Shown here in pieces: positions 8,575 to 18,121 of a stretch of 64,000 nucleotides of DNA; position 1 is the stretch's first letter; the number at the start of each line of letters is the position of its first letter. The position numbers were made by a program, and so were the translations under genes. The notes below the pieces were generated by a model. The model was not told the DNA's origin. It ran no database searches and saw nothing but the letters and a program-made list of their open reading frames with translations. The stretch lies in contig NZ_CP151636.1 of the NCBI RefSeq assembly GCF_038397745.1, positions 4,159,099 to 4,223,098 on the forward strand. The letters run 5' to 3'. The stretch comes from Microbacterium sp. LWH11-1.2 (GTDB taxonomy: Bacteria > Actinomycetota > Actinomycetes > Actinomycetales > Microbacteriaceae).

Positions 8575-8988
8575 TCAGTCGATCGGCTCGGCGGGGTCGT
8601 CGGCCACGGCCGCGTCACCGGTGGGCTGAGAGCCGCGGACGCGCCGCACGAGCGCCGCGATCCCGCGCCAGCCGACGAGGAAGACGCCGAGCACGATCGT
8701 CGCGACGATGATGAACGGCACCTCCGCGGTGTCGCCGGCGAGGACGCGCACGAGCATCCCGCCCGCGACCGTCACCACCCAGACGATCGCACCCCACATC
8801 AGGGACCACGGTCGGCGGGGCCTGCCCGGCAGCAGTGCGGCCGCGAGGTGCCCGATCACCAGAGCGACCAGGAACGGCCAGGCCGTCAGCAGGAATCCCG
8901 CCGGGTCCTCCTGATGCGACGCGCGACCGATCGCGGCGAAGATCAGTACGAAGAGGGCGTCGACGATGACTGCGGGGAGGAACCTCAT
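8575..8988 (-). CDS. DUF3054 family membrane protein
   Basis: A 137-residue protein with four hydrophobic spans. It starts MRFLPAVIVDALFVLIFAA and has the DUF3054 hallmarks GRASHQE, TAWPFLVALVIGH and the loop GRPRRPWSLMWGAIVW. Function is unknown. The ATG at 8988 is preceded by TAGGGT six bases upstream on the minus strand, which fits a leaderless start. Confidence 0.85.
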   Translation of the reverse strand: MRFLPAVIVDALFVLIFAAIGRASHQEDPAGFLLTAWPFLVALVIGHLAAALLPGRPRRPWSLMWGAIVWVVTVAGGMLVRVLAGDTAEVPFIIVATIVLGVFLVGWRGIAALVRRVRGSQPTGDAAVADDPAEPID

Positions 8989-9052
8989 GCCACGACCCTA
9001 CGTGTCGACCGCTGAGGCCGCGCGCGCCCCGCGGCCCGGGGCGGAGATCACC

Positions 9053-9112
9053 CCGACGGGCGGAGGACGCGACGCGGAGGCTCCTCCCATCGCCGAGAAG
9101 TCCTCCCGTCGG
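9053..9112 (-). terminator. Hairpin downstream of comB (probable terminator)
   Basis: CCGACGGG at 9053-9060 pairs with CCCGTCGG at 9105-9112, and after a three-base bulge AGGAC pairs with GTCCT. A small GGAG/CTCC hairpin sits inside. It lies 13 bp beyond the comB stop on the minus strand. The 136-bp gap holds nothing else except the DUF3054 promoter. Confidence 0.55.
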
Positions 9113-9124
9113 AGGCGCGGCCCC

Positions 9125-9784
9125 TCACTCGAAACGCGTGAACAGCCCGTCGCGCAGCACCGGCACGGCGTCGACCGCGTCGAGCACGGCCGCATCCCCC
9201 GGCGCGGTCGGCACCACGCCGGATGCCGCCATCCGCTCGGTCGACGGCACGCCGACCTCGAGCTCGCGGGCCGAGCCGCTCGCGCTCAGCAGATGACGGA
9301 GGGCCCTCCGCAGCGCGCGGAACCCCTCTGCCGCGACCGCCGCGTCCGGTGCCGTGTGGTCGATGCCCAGATCCGTGAGCGCCGCGATGATCGCTCCCGC
9401 GCCGAGGTGATCCTCGACCGCGAACCGGGGACGCCCCGCCTCGTCCCACTCCCCCGCCGCGATGACGGCGACCGAGGTCCGCTCCTGCCGGCGCTCCTGC
9501 ACCGTCTGCACGGCCCGGGCCACCGCGGAGGCGTTGCGGATGCCGCCGACGAACACCGTGGCGTCGGCACTCGCGGCCGCCGCCACGGCTGCGCCGTTGG
9601 TCGACCACTCCACCGCGTCGGACAGGTCGATCTCGTGGCCACCGGCGACGGCATCCGCCACCGTCGAGGAGAACCGCAGCACGTCGACGACCACGACGAT
9701 GTCGGCCGGGGCCAGACGGGCGAGGCCCGCGGTCCCCCAGTCGAGACGGACCTGATACGTGGACTGATCGAACGGCGACGACAT
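9125..9784 (-). CDS. comB: 2-phosphosulfolactate phosphatase family protein (ComB-like)
   Basis: A 219-residue protein with the ComB fold signature: VVVVDVLRFSSTVADAVAGG near the N-terminus, STNGAAVAAAA, then FVGGIRNASAVARAV. In methanogens ComB dephosphorylates 2-phosphosulfolactate in coenzyme M synthesis. In actinobacteria without coenzyme M the substrate is probably another phosphate monoester, so the symbol reflects family only. The start at 9784 is supported by TAGGCT six bases upstream (leaderless pattern). Confidence 0.8.
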   Translation of the reverse strand: MSSPFDQSTYQVRLDWGTAGLARLAPADIVVVVDVLRFSSTVADAVAGGHEIDLSDAVEWSTNGAAVAAAASADATVFVGGIRNASAVARAVQTVQERRQERTSVAVIAAGEWDEAGRPRFAVEDHLGAGAIIAALTDLGIDHTAPDAAVAAEGFRALRRALRHLLSASGSARELEVGVPSTERMAASGVVPTAPGDAAVLDAVDAVPVLRDGLFTRFE

Positions 9785-9802
9785 CCGTCCAGCCTAGAGG
9801 CG

Positions 9803-11259
9803 TCAGTCGGCGGCGAGCGCCTCGACCGGGGCCACTCGTGTCGCCAGTCGGGTGGGCGTCGCGGCGGCGACGAGAGTGAGCACGGCGGTGGCCACGACGA
9901 TGATCGCCACCGGGATCCACGGGATCTGCGGCGCCACGAGTCCGGCCGGCGTGAAGTCCGGCAGGGTCGGCACGGAGCCGAGCAGCGACTGCGCTGCGAT
10001 CCAGCCGTAGACGACGCCCAGGACGAGCCCGGTCAGGGTCGCGGTGACCGTGATGTGCGTCGCCTCGAGGAGCACCATCGTCCGCACCTGGGCGTTCGAC
10101 AGTCCGATCGAACGCAGGAGTCCGAGCTCGCGGCGACGCTGCACCACGCCGATCGTGAGGAGGTTGACGAGTCCGACGGCCGCGATCACCGCCGAGACCG
10201 CCACGAGCACCATCATGATCGCGGCGAACGCGTCGAACGGCGCGAAGAACTCCTCCGGGATCTCTCCGGTCACCTGGCTCATCATGAGCCGCTTCGCCGA
10301 CTCCAGCGCGACCGCGAACATCGTCACCAGCGTCACGCCCATGACAACGCCGATCGCCATGCGCGACGACCGCTCCGGATACCGCAGCGCGTTCTCCGCC
10401 GCGAGACGGGCGGTCGCACTCGACCCGAACATCCGCCCGACCAGGCGCAGCACCGGCGGCATGAACATCACCGACCCGAGGACGAGTCCGGTGAACGAGA
10501 GGATGCCGCCGAAGAACGCCACGACGACCCCGAGCGGACTCACCAGACCGATCACGACGCCGCCGAGGAGCAGCACCGCTCCCGAGATCAGCAGGATCCA
10601 GGAGCCGATGTGCCGCGCCGGCTTCCCGGACACCTCGTCGTGCGTGCGCTCGACCGAGCCGCCGAGAGCCTGCAGCGGGGTGACCGAGAGCACCCGACGC
10701 GACCCGGCCCACGCCGCGGCCCAGGTGGTGAGGGCGACGCCGACGACCGGCAGCACGATGAACGGCTGCGCGAGCGAGAACCCGGTCGGGTCGTTGTCGA
10801 GGAGCTGGGACCCGATCTGCACGCCCATTACCGCCAGCAGCAGTCCCGCGAGCAGCCCGATCCCCGCTCCGAGCACGCCGACGAGGAAGCCCTGCCTGCC
10901 GACCTGCGCGCGCTGCGAGCGCGCGGTCGCGCCGATGAGGCGCATCAGAGCGATCTGCCGGGTGCGTCCGGCGATGATCGTCGCGAAGGTGTTGGCCGTG
11001 ACGATCGCGGCGACATACATCGCGACCGCGGTCAGCAGGATCGACAGCATCCCCACGATGAAGGCGAGGGTGCCGCTGTCGCCGATGAGCGGATCGGCCT
11101 GCAGCACCGCGCCGATGTACGCCGTGACCTCGACGAGGATCACGCCGAACGCCGCCGACAGGGCGGCCACGAGGATGCTCGCCCCCATGCCCCGGTCGCG
11201 GAGCCACGCGAGGCGCGGACCGGTGGCGGCGGTCTCGGGGACGACCGTGGCGACGGCGG

Positions 11260-11263
<4 letters not shown>
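9803..11263 (-). CDS. FtsX/MacB-type ABC transporter permease
   Basis: A 486-residue integral membrane protein with two FtsX-like halves. Each half has a long hydrophobic stretch and the FtsX pattern: RTRQIALMRLIGATARSQRAQVGRQ in the first and QRRRELGLLRSIGLSNAQVRTMVLLEA in the second. It ends with TPTRLATRVAPVEALAAD, typical of these permeases. It pairs with the ATPase upstream, whose stop overlaps this start as ATGA. Such pairs export lipids, peptides or antibiotics, or sense envelope stress. The nearby two-component system could control it. No substrate can be named. Confidence 0.88.
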
Positions 11264-12021
<758 letters not shown>

Positions 12022-12105
12022 GCTTCGACGCTATTTTCCGCGTCCATCCCGGCGCGTCGCCCGGAGGGGGCATCCGTGTACATCGCAAGGATGATCACCA
12101 CGCCT

Positions 12106-12133
12106 CGCCGAGCGCCGAAAGGGTGGCTCGGCG
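12106..12133 (-). terminator. Stem-loop just after the response-regulator stop
   Basis: CGCCGAGC at 12106-12113 is complementary to GCTCGGCG at 12126-12133, with a 12-base interior that can extend the stem. It abuts the stop codon of the response regulator and separates it from the ABC operon. Confidence 0.6.
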
Positions 12134-12769
12134 TCAGGCGAGGCCGTGCTCGAACGCGAAGACGACGAGCTGCACCCGATCGCGCAGGGCGAGCTTGGTC
12201 AGGATGCGGCTGATGTGTGTCTTCACCGTCGCCTCGCTGAGGTACTCGCGTCCGGCGATCTCGGCGTTGGACAGACCTCGTGCGGCGAGCGCGAAGATCT
12301 CCTTCTCGCGGTCGGTGAGATCGGCGAACTGCGGCGGCACCGGCTTCGGCGCCTCGGAGAAGTGCTCGAACAGGTCGCGGGTGGCGGATGCCGCGATGAC
12401 ACTGGACCCTGCATGCACCGTGCGGATCGCCGCGAGCAGGAACTCCGGGTCGGCGTCCTTCAGGAGGAAGCCGCTCGCCCCCTGACGGATCGCCCGGGCC
12501 GCGGCCTCGTCGAGGTCGAAGGTCGTGAGCATGACGATGCGCGGCGGCTCCGGCCGATTCAGGATCTCCGCGGTGGCGGTCAGCCCGTCCATGACCGGCA
12601 TCCGGATGTCCATCAGCACCACGTCCGGACGGCTGGTGCGCACGATCTCGAGCGCCTCCTTTCCGTTGCCGGCCTCTCCGACCACCTCGAGGTCGGGCTG
12701 CGAGGCGACGAGCATGCGGATGCCGGCGCGGAACAGGGCCTGATCGTCGACGAGGACGACTCTGATCAT
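12134..12769 (-). CDS. NarL/LuxR-family response regulator
   Basis: A 211-residue regulator. The receiver domain has VVLVDDQALFRAG, the phospho-acceptor aspartate in VVLMDIRMPVMDG at about residue 53, and the conserved Lys in FLLKDADP. The C-terminal LuxR HTH reads LTDREKEIFALAARGLSNAEIA with EATVKTHISRILTKL. Its ATG overlaps the histidine kinase stop by four bases, so the two are coupled. The FtsX-type ABC pair downstream is a likely target, as with other NarL-type systems beside such exporters (inference). Confidence 0.93.
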   Translation of the reverse strand: MIRVVLVDDQALFRAGIRMLVASQPDLEVVGEAGNGKEALEIVRTSRPDVVLMDIRMPVMDGLTATAEILNRPEPPRIVMLTTFDLDEAAARAIRQGASGFLLKDADPEFLLAAIRTVHAGSSVIAASATRDLFEHFSEAPKPVPPQFADLTDREKEIFALAARGLSNAEIAGREYLSEATVKTHISRILTKLALRDRVQLVVFAFEHGLA

Positions 12770-13974
12770 GCGTGCTCTCGTTCCTGGGTCTCTGCGGCTG
12801 TCGACGGGCCGATCGGGAGCGAGCCGCGGACGACGAACTGCGCCCCTCGGCGTTCGGCTTGCAGACTACCGCCGACGAGCTGCGCCCGTTCGCGCATGCC
12901 GATGAGCCCGTGCCCGCCGGGGGCCGCGGATGCTCCTCCGGACACCGTGTTGCGCACCTCGATGTCGACGCGCTCCGGCAGCCACGCCAGGTGCACATGG
13001 ACGCTGCCGTCGCCGTGGCGGATCGCGTTCGTCAGCGCCTCCTGGAGGATGCGGTAGACCGCCAGCTGAATCGACCCCGGCGGCTCGCCCGGGGGCATCG
13101 GGTCGACCGTGACGAGCGGCTCCACCCCGGCCTGACGCACCTGCGCGAACAGCGCCTCGAGGTCGGCGAGCGTCGGCTGCGGCCCGTCGCCCTGACGGTG
13201 GCGGAGCTGCGTGAGCAGCATCCGCACGTCGCTCAGGGCTCCGCGAGCCGTCGAGGCGATCGTGCCGAGCGCCTCGGTCGCCATCTCGGGCTTCGTCGCG
13301 GCTGCATATCGAGCACCGTCGGCCTGCGCGATGACGACCGCCAGCGAGTGGGCGACGATGTCGTGCATGTCGCGCGCGATGCGCACGCGCTCCTGCTCCT
13401 CGGCGGCGAGCGACTCCGCCTGCAGCTGCGCGGAGCGGGTGCGCCGAGCGCGCAGCACGACACGCCAGAGCAGACCGCAGACCCACGCGAAGCCCAGGGC
13501 GAGCACCGAGACGATCAGCAGCAGGGTCCCCGCGGTCAGCTTCTCCCAGCCGGTGCCGGGCCCGAGCGCGACGCCGTTGACGAAGACCATGTACAGGGCG
13601 GCGATGAGTCCGCCGCCGAGCGCCGATCCGAACCCCCACCAGAGCACGCGCCTGGTCCCCCAGGCAGACGTCGCGTAGAGCACGAGCAGGATCGCGAAGT
13701 CGATCGGAAGCGGGCCGAAGCCCGCCAGCATCTGCACGACCGCACCCGCCCAGGCGGCGGCGAGTGCGAGTCCCGGGGCGAGTCGGCCGATCGCGACGCC
13801 GCCGAACATCAGGAAGCCCGAGACGGCGACGGCGCCGACCGCGACGCCGTTGATCGCCTGGTTGCCCGTGCCGGGGCCGTAGAACACGACCGACATGGGC
13901 GTCAGGACGAGGAATAGCAGCGCTGCCCCGACGATGTCGAGGATCAGCGCCGTACGGGAGAGCGGGCGGATCAC
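12766..13974 (-). CDS. Sensor histidine kinase (HisKA_3 type)
   Basis: A 402-residue membrane kinase. About six hydrophobic spans fill residues 1-170 with no large extracellular loop, suggesting an intramembrane-sensing type. The dimerisation and phosphoacceptor segment is RIARDMHDIVAHSLAVVIAQ with the phosphorylated His in DMHD. The ATPase domain contains ALTNAIRHGDGS and GGHGLIGMRERA. The start is GTG at 13974, six bases after TAGCGT, so the message is probably leaderless. It phosphorylates the coupled response regulator. Confidence 0.92.
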   Translation of the reverse strand: MIRPLSRTALILDIVGAALLFLVLTPMSVVFYGPGTGNQAINGVAVGAVAVSGFLMFGGVAIGRLAPGLALAAAWAGAVVQMLAGFGPLPIDFAILLVLYATSAWGTRRVLWWGFGSALGGGLIAALYMVFVNGVALGPGTGWEKLTAGTLLLIVSVLALGFAWVCGLLWRVVLRARRTRSAQLQAESLAAEEQERVRIARDMHDIVAHSLAVVIAQADGARYAAATKPEMATEALGTIASTARGALSDVRMLLTQLRHRQGDGPQPTLADLEALFAQVRQAGVEPLVTVDPMPPGEPPGSIQLAVYRILQEALTNAIRHGDGSVHVHLAWLPERVDIEVRNTVSGGASAAPGGHGLIGMRERAQLVGGSLQAERRGAQFVVRGSLPIGPSTAAETQEREHA

Positions 13975-14033
13975 TCCCCCACGCTACGCGAGCGCCTCAG
14001 CGCCGGCATCCGCCTCGAGATGTATCCGTGCGC

Positions 14034-14825
14034 CTATGCGCGGCAGAGGATCTCGCCGTGCGGAACCAGGTACCACCCGTCGCCGTCATCGGCCCAGCGC
14101 TTCCAGGCGTCGCTGATGGCGCGGAGGTCTTCCGGCGTCGCCATCCCGCTGTCGACGAGCTGGCGCGCGAGCGCGGACTCGAGGATCCGGTCGGCCCACA
14201 TGCCTCCCCACCATGCCCGTTCGGCGGGTGACGCGTAGCACCACGTGGATGCCGTCGCCGTGACGTCGTCGAACCCTGCTGCCCGCGCCCAGGACAGCAG
14301 ACGACGGCCGGCATCCGGCTCCCCGCCGTTGGCCCGAGCGGCCTCGCGGTACAGGGTGAGCCAGCGGTCGAGTTCAGGAAGCACGGGGAACGACAGGAAA
14401 CCGGCGTAGTCCGCATCGCGGGCCGCGACGATCCCGCCGGGGACGGTGACGCGACGCATCTCGCGGAGCGCCTGCACGGGATCGCCGACATGCTGCAGCA
14501 CCTGGTGCGCGTGCACGACGTCGAAGGAGTCGTCCGGGAAGCTCAGCGCGTGGACGTCCTCCACCGAGAAGTCGACATTCGTGAGGCTGCGCTCGGTGAC
14601 GAGGCCCCGCGACAGGGACAGCGCGGACTCGTCGATCTCCGTGGCCGTGACGTGGGCGACGACGCCCGCGAAGTCGACCGTGATCGATCCGGGGCCGGCG
14701 CCGACGTCGAGGAGGCGGGTCGTCTTCTCGAGGTGAGGGCGGAGATAGGCGGCGGAGTTCGCGATGTTCCGGATGTTGTGCGAGCGCAGGACGGACTCGT
14801 GATGTCCGTGGGTGTACAGGGCCAT
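14034..14825 (-). CDS. SAM-dependent class I methyltransferase
   Basis: A 263-residue methyltransferase of the UbiE-like Methyltransf_11 type. Motif I reads LLDVGAGPGSITVDFA at about residues 39-54, the acidic residue after strand 2 is in VTATEIDES, and DVVHAHQVLQHVGDPVQALREMRRVTVPGG covers motifs II-III. The substrate is unknown. Its start lies five bases beyond the stop of the duplicated P-loop gene, but CAGACT seven bases upstream suggests its own leaderless promoter. Confidence 0.88.
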   Translation of the reverse strand: MALYTHGHHESVLRSHNIRNIANSAAYLRPHLEKTTRLLDVGAGPGSITVDFAGVVAHVTATEIDESALSLSRGLVTERSLTNVDFSVEDVHALSFPDDSFDVVHAHQVLQHVGDPVQALREMRRVTVPGGIVAARDADYAGFLSFPVLPELDRWLTLYREAARANGGEPDAGRRLLSWARAAGFDDVTATASTWCYASPAERAWWGGMWADRILESALARQLVDSGMATPEDLRAISDAWKRWADDGDGWYLVPHGEILCRA

Positions 14826-14830
14826 GCGGA

Positions 14831-15892
14831 TCAGTCTGGCAGGTGCGCCCGCACCTGCTCGGCGACCTCGGACGCCGACATCCCGGCCCTGCCGATGAGA
14901 AGCTCTCCCGCGCGCACAGGCGTCTGCCGCTGACGCGCACCCAGGGCGACGATGTCGTCGACGGCCTGCGGGGAAGCCCCGATCAGATCGTCACCGGCCA
15001 GCAGCGGACCGGTACCCGCGGCCCCCTGCAGCGCGCGAGCGCGGCGGGTGTCGTCGTCGGCATCCAGCCGGAAGAACCGGATGTCGGAGCCGGGGAAGGC
15101 ATCCCGCACGGCCGCCGGGCTCGTCTCGAAGGGGGCCACCGCGACGAGGGTCCGCGCTCCGGCTCCGGCGAACAGCCGCTGCAGCGAGGTCGTGTTGCGC
15201 AGCCCCACGGTGCGGTCGACGTTCCATACGAACCCGAGCTGGGCGACATCGACGAATCCCGTGCGCTGCCCGGCCCTCCACGACTCGGCGGCGATCTCCC
15301 AGCCGACACTGGACGCTCCGGCGCATCGTGGCCCCGTGATCCAGATGATTCTTCCCGCCACGTCGGGCTCCCTCCGCGGGAACTCCGCGGGTGTCGCGAC
15401 GGATCCGGGAGACGGCCGTTCGAGCACGATGCGCACGGTCTCCTCGACGGCGCTGCCGTCTGTGGCGACCCTCGCCCACGCCGGATGAGCCGCCGCGGCC
15501 TCCGCCGTGCCGACCGCGAGCACATCGTCGACCTGCTTCTGCGGCCAGCCCCGGGGAGCGAGACGCACTCGCCTCGTCGCCTCATCCGCATCCAGCCAGA
15601 GCGAGACCGTGGGGTGACCGTTCGCCCGGGGCGGGTCCGCCGGATCAGCGACTCCCGAGACGACGAGCCGCTCGACACCGGCAGCGGCGAAGGACCGGGC
15701 GACGCGTCGGAGCGCGTTCTCCTTGAGATCCCAGCGGTCGGGATCCTCAGACGGGGCGGGATAGCACATGCCGAGCTGGTCGATGTCGACGTATCCGACG
15801 CGCACGCCGTCGGCCGTCAGCTGGCGGGCGACGGCCCACGCGACGGTGCTCTTGCCCACGCCGGGCACTCCGGCCAACCGCAGTATGTCCAT
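14831..15892 (-). CDS. Duplicated P-loop kinase-like protein, second P-loop degenerate
   Basis: A 353-residue protein of two similar halves. Half one (about 1-160) has Walker A GVPGVGKS at residues 8-15 and RVGYVDIDQLGMC. Half two (about 181-353) has GPRCAGAS at 187-194, where Ala replaces the P-loop Lys, and RTGFVDVAQLGFVWN. The runs LRRVARSFAAAGVERLVVSGV and LQRLFAGAGARTLVAVA align between halves, which supports internal duplication. Each half resembles small nucleotide or metabolite kinases of the AAA_17/18 type. The first half is probably catalytic and the second regulatory or structural. CAGACT six bases before the ATG fits a leaderless start. Substrate unknown. Confidence 0.7.
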   Translation of the reverse strand: MDILRLAGVPGVGKSTVAWAVARQLTADGVRVGYVDIDQLGMCYPAPSEDPDRWDLKENALRRVARSFAAAGVERLVVSGVADPADPPRANGHPTVSLWLDADEATRRVRLAPRGWPQKQVDDVLAVGTAEAAAAHPAWARVATDGSAVEETVRIVLERPSPGSVATPAEFPRREPDVAGRIIWITGPRCAGASSVGWEIAAESWRAGQRTGFVDVAQLGFVWNVDRTVGLRNTTSLQRLFAGAGARTLVAVAPFETSPAAVRDAFPGSDIRFFRLDADDDTRRARALQGAAGTGPLLAGDDLIGASPQAVDDIVALGARQRQTPVRAGELLIGRAGMSASEVAEQVRAHLPD

Positions 15893-15920
15893 CCGACGAG
15901 TCTGGCAGGAGCCCCGGGTG

Positions 15921-17081
15921 TCAGTGGAGCTCGGCGGCCACGCGCCGGATCGCCTCGCGGTCGGGCTTGCCGGAGGCGAGCGCCGCCAGCTCGTCGACCA
16001 CGATCATCCGGGCCGGCCGTGCGTGCTTGCCGATCTCCTCGCCCACGGCGTCGCGTGCCTGCGCGAGCTGCTCCCCCTCGCTGCGCCGCAGGACCTCGCC
16101 GCGTGCGACGACGATCACCGAGGCCTCCCCCCAGCGTTCATCCTCGACGCCGACGACGACAGCCTGGTGCAGGCCGGGGATGCGCCGCACGATCCGCTCG
16201 ACGCGGTCAAGCGAGATGTTGATCCCCCCGGACACGATGACGTTGTCGGCGCGCCCGTGCACACGGACGACGCCGTCCTCCACGAGTCCGAGATCACCCG
16301 TGCGATACCAGCGGATGCCGTGCTCGTCGCGCACGAATGTGCGCGCGGTCAGGGCCGCGTCCCCGAGGTAGCCCTCGGCGAGCATCGGGCCCGCGATCCG
16401 CAGTTCGCCGTCGACCGATCGCACCGTGACCGTCTCGAGCGGCACCCCGTCGTACACGCAGCCGCCGCTCGTCTCGGTCGAACCGTAGGTGCGGACGAGA
16501 CGGATGCCGAGGTCGGCGGCGCGCTCTCGCAGCGGTTCGGGCAGCGACTGGCCGCCGACGAGGATCGCCCGATACGCCTGCAGGGCGGCACGCACGGCCG
16601 TGTCCCCGGCCGCGTCGAGCAGCGTCGCGACCTGGGCGGGCACGAGGGATGTGAACAGGTCCGGGAGGCCGGCGCTCGACCCTGGCGCCGGTCGCAGCAT
16701 CTCGAACGTCGCCTCGGCGAACGAATTCGGCGAGAAGCGGCCGTCGATCACCGCCGGCTCCGTGCCGGCGAGAATCGATCGCACCAGGACCTGGAGCCCC
16801 GCCACGTAGCCGGCGGGCAGTGCGAGCAGCCACCGCCCGCTGCCGATGCGGCTCGCTGTCGCCTCGGCACTCGCCCGCAGCGCCTCCGCGCTCAGGGAGA
16901 CGCGCTTCGGGATGCCGCTCGACCCGGAGGTCGCGATGACCGCCGCGATACCGTCCGGCACCTCGTCCGGTGCACCCGCGAGCATTCCGAAGCCCAGGGC
17001 CGGCCCGTCGTCGAGAGCGCGCTGCAGCGCGTCGCGGAGCTGCCCCGGGTCTTCGGCATCCGTCGCGATCAGGGCGGTCAT
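15921..17081 (-). CDS. menE: o-Succinylbenzoate-CoA ligase (MenE)
   Basis: A 386-residue ANL-superfamily adenylate-forming enzyme. The AMP-binding loop is IATSGSSGIPKRVSL near residues 50-64, YGSTETSGG is the adenine-binding motif, YRTGDLG the hinge, and GKPDREA carries the C-terminal catalytic lysine. It activates o-succinylbenzoate to its CoA ester in menaquinone synthesis. It is shorter than many MenE proteins, as usual in actinobacteria. The ATG at 17081, 16 bp after the menB stop, fits domain boundaries; the frame further upstream overlaps menB. Confidence 0.9.
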   Translation of the reverse strand: MTALIATDAEDPGQLRDALQRALDDGPALGFGMLAGAPDEVPDGIAAVIATSGSSGIPKRVSLSAEALRASAEATASRIGSGRWLLALPAGYVAGLQVLVRSILAGTEPAVIDGRFSPNSFAEATFEMLRPAPGSSAGLPDLFTSLVPAQVATLLDAAGDTAVRAALQAYRAILVGGQSLPEPLRERAADLGIRLVRTYGSTETSGGCVYDGVPLETVTVRSVDGELRIAGPMLAEGYLGDAALTARTFVRDEHGIRWYRTGDLGLVEDGVVRVHGRADNVIVSGGINISLDRVERIVRRIPGLHQAVVVGVEDERWGEASVIVVARGEVLRRSEGEQLAQARDAVGEEIGKHARPARMIVVDELAALASGKPDREAIRRVAAELH

Positions 17082-17097
17082 GGCAGGTCCGCGGGCT

Positions 17098-18042
17098 TCA
17101 GTAGTGCCAGGGGAACGACGACCAGTCGGGGTCGCGCTTCTCGAGGAACGAGTCGCGTCCCTCGACGGCCTCGTCGGTGCCGTAGGCCAGGCGGGTCGCC
17201 TCACCGGCGAACACCTGCTGTCCGACGAGCCCGTCGTCGACCGCGTTGAACGCGAACTTCAGCATCCGGATCGCCGTGGGCGACTTGGTCAGCACGGTCC
17301 GTGCCATCTTCAGCGCCTCGACCTCGAGCTCGGCATGCGGCACGACGCGGTTCACCGCGCCGGCCTCGTAGGCGCGCTGCGCGGAGTACTCCTCCGCCAG
17401 GAAGAACACCTCCCGCGCGAACTTCTGCCCGGTCTGGCGGGCCATGTAGGCGGAGCCGTATCCGGCGTCGAAGCTGCCGACGTCGGCATCCGTCTGCTTG
17501 AAACGCGCCTCTTCCGCCGAGGCGATCGTCAGGTCGCACACCACGTGCAGCGAGTGCCCGCCGCCGGCTGCCCATCCCGGGACGACGGCGATGACGACCT
17601 TCGGCATGAAGCGGATGAGACGCTGCACCTCGAGGATGTGGAGACGTCCCACGCGAGCGGAGGAACCCTCGGCCTCTGAGCCCGTCGCCCCTTGGGCCCC
17701 TGAGCCTGTCGAAGCGTCGGAGTACTTGTACCCGTCGCGTCCGCGGATGCGCTGGTCGCCGCCGGAGCAGAACGCCCACCCGCCGTCCTTCGGGCTCGGG
17801 CCGTTGCCGGTCAGCAGCACCGCGCCGATGCGAGGGTCCTGACGCGCGATGTCGAGAGCGCGGTACAGCTCGTCGACCGTGTGGGGGCGGAAGGCGTTGC
17901 GCACCTCCGGCCGGTCGAACGCGATGCGGGCGACGCCCCCGTCGTGCGTCACGTGGGCGGTGATGTCCGTGTAGTCCTCGGCTCCGGGCGCGAGCACCCA
18001 TTCGGCGGGGTCGAACAGATCGGAGACGAATGCGGTGGTCAC
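17098..18042 (-). CDS. menB: 1,4-dihydroxy-2-naphthoyl-CoA synthase (MenB)
   Basis: A 314-residue crotonase-family enzyme that closes the second ring of the menaquinone naphthoquinone. Diagnostic segments are ARIAFDRPEVRNAFRPHTVDEL, FCSGGDQRIRGRDGY, VIAVVPGWAAGGGHSLHVVCDLT and SFDAGYGSAYMARQTG, and the C-terminus ends in the MenB-typical DWSSFPWHY. Between RGRDGYKYSD and RVGRLHILEVQRL lies a Gly/Ser/Ala-rich insertion, ASTGSGAQGATGSEAEG, encoded by a dispersed DNA repeat. The start is GTG at 18042, seven bases after TAGGCT. It is followed by menE. Confidence 0.93.
   Translation of the reverse strand: MTTAFVSDLFDPAEWVLAPGAEDYTDITAHVTHDGGVARIAFDRPEVRNAFRPHTVDELYRALDIARQDPRIGAVLLTGNGPSPKDGGWAFCSGGDQRIRGRDGYKYSDASTGSGAQGATGSEAEGSSARVGRLHILEVQRLIRFMPKVVIAVVPGWAAGGGHSLHVVCDLTIASAEEARFKQTDADVGSFDAGYGSAYMARQTGQKFAREVFFLAEEYSAQRAYEAGAVNRVVPHAELEVEALKMARTVLTKSPTAIRMLKFAFNAVDDGLVGQQVFAGEATRLAYGTDEAVEGRDSFLEKRDPDWSSFPWHY
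17682..17715. repeat. Dispersed repeat (family A) within menB, with a diverged second copy
   Basis: CCTGAGCCTGTCGAAGC at 17699-17715 matches the core repeat found at 29.2, 30.3, 31.1 and 34.2-34.3 kb. A diverged copy, CTCTGAGCCCGTCG, begins at about 17684. Both are read in frame in menB. Confidence 0.8.
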
Positions 18043-18080
18043 GGGATCCAGCCTATTCCCGCCCTCCCCGAGAACGACGA

Positions 18081-18106
18081 AACGCCGCCCCGAAGAGGGC
18101 GGCGTT
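18081..18106 (-). terminator. Perfect stem-loop after the HAAS-domain gene
   Basis: AACGCCGCCC at 18081-18090 and its exact complement GGGCGGCGTT at 18097-18106 enclose the loop CGAAGA. It lies 15 bp beyond the minus-strand stop at 18122 and separates the padR operon from menB. Confidence 0.8.
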
Positions 18107-18121
18107 CCGTCTGCCGGGAGT

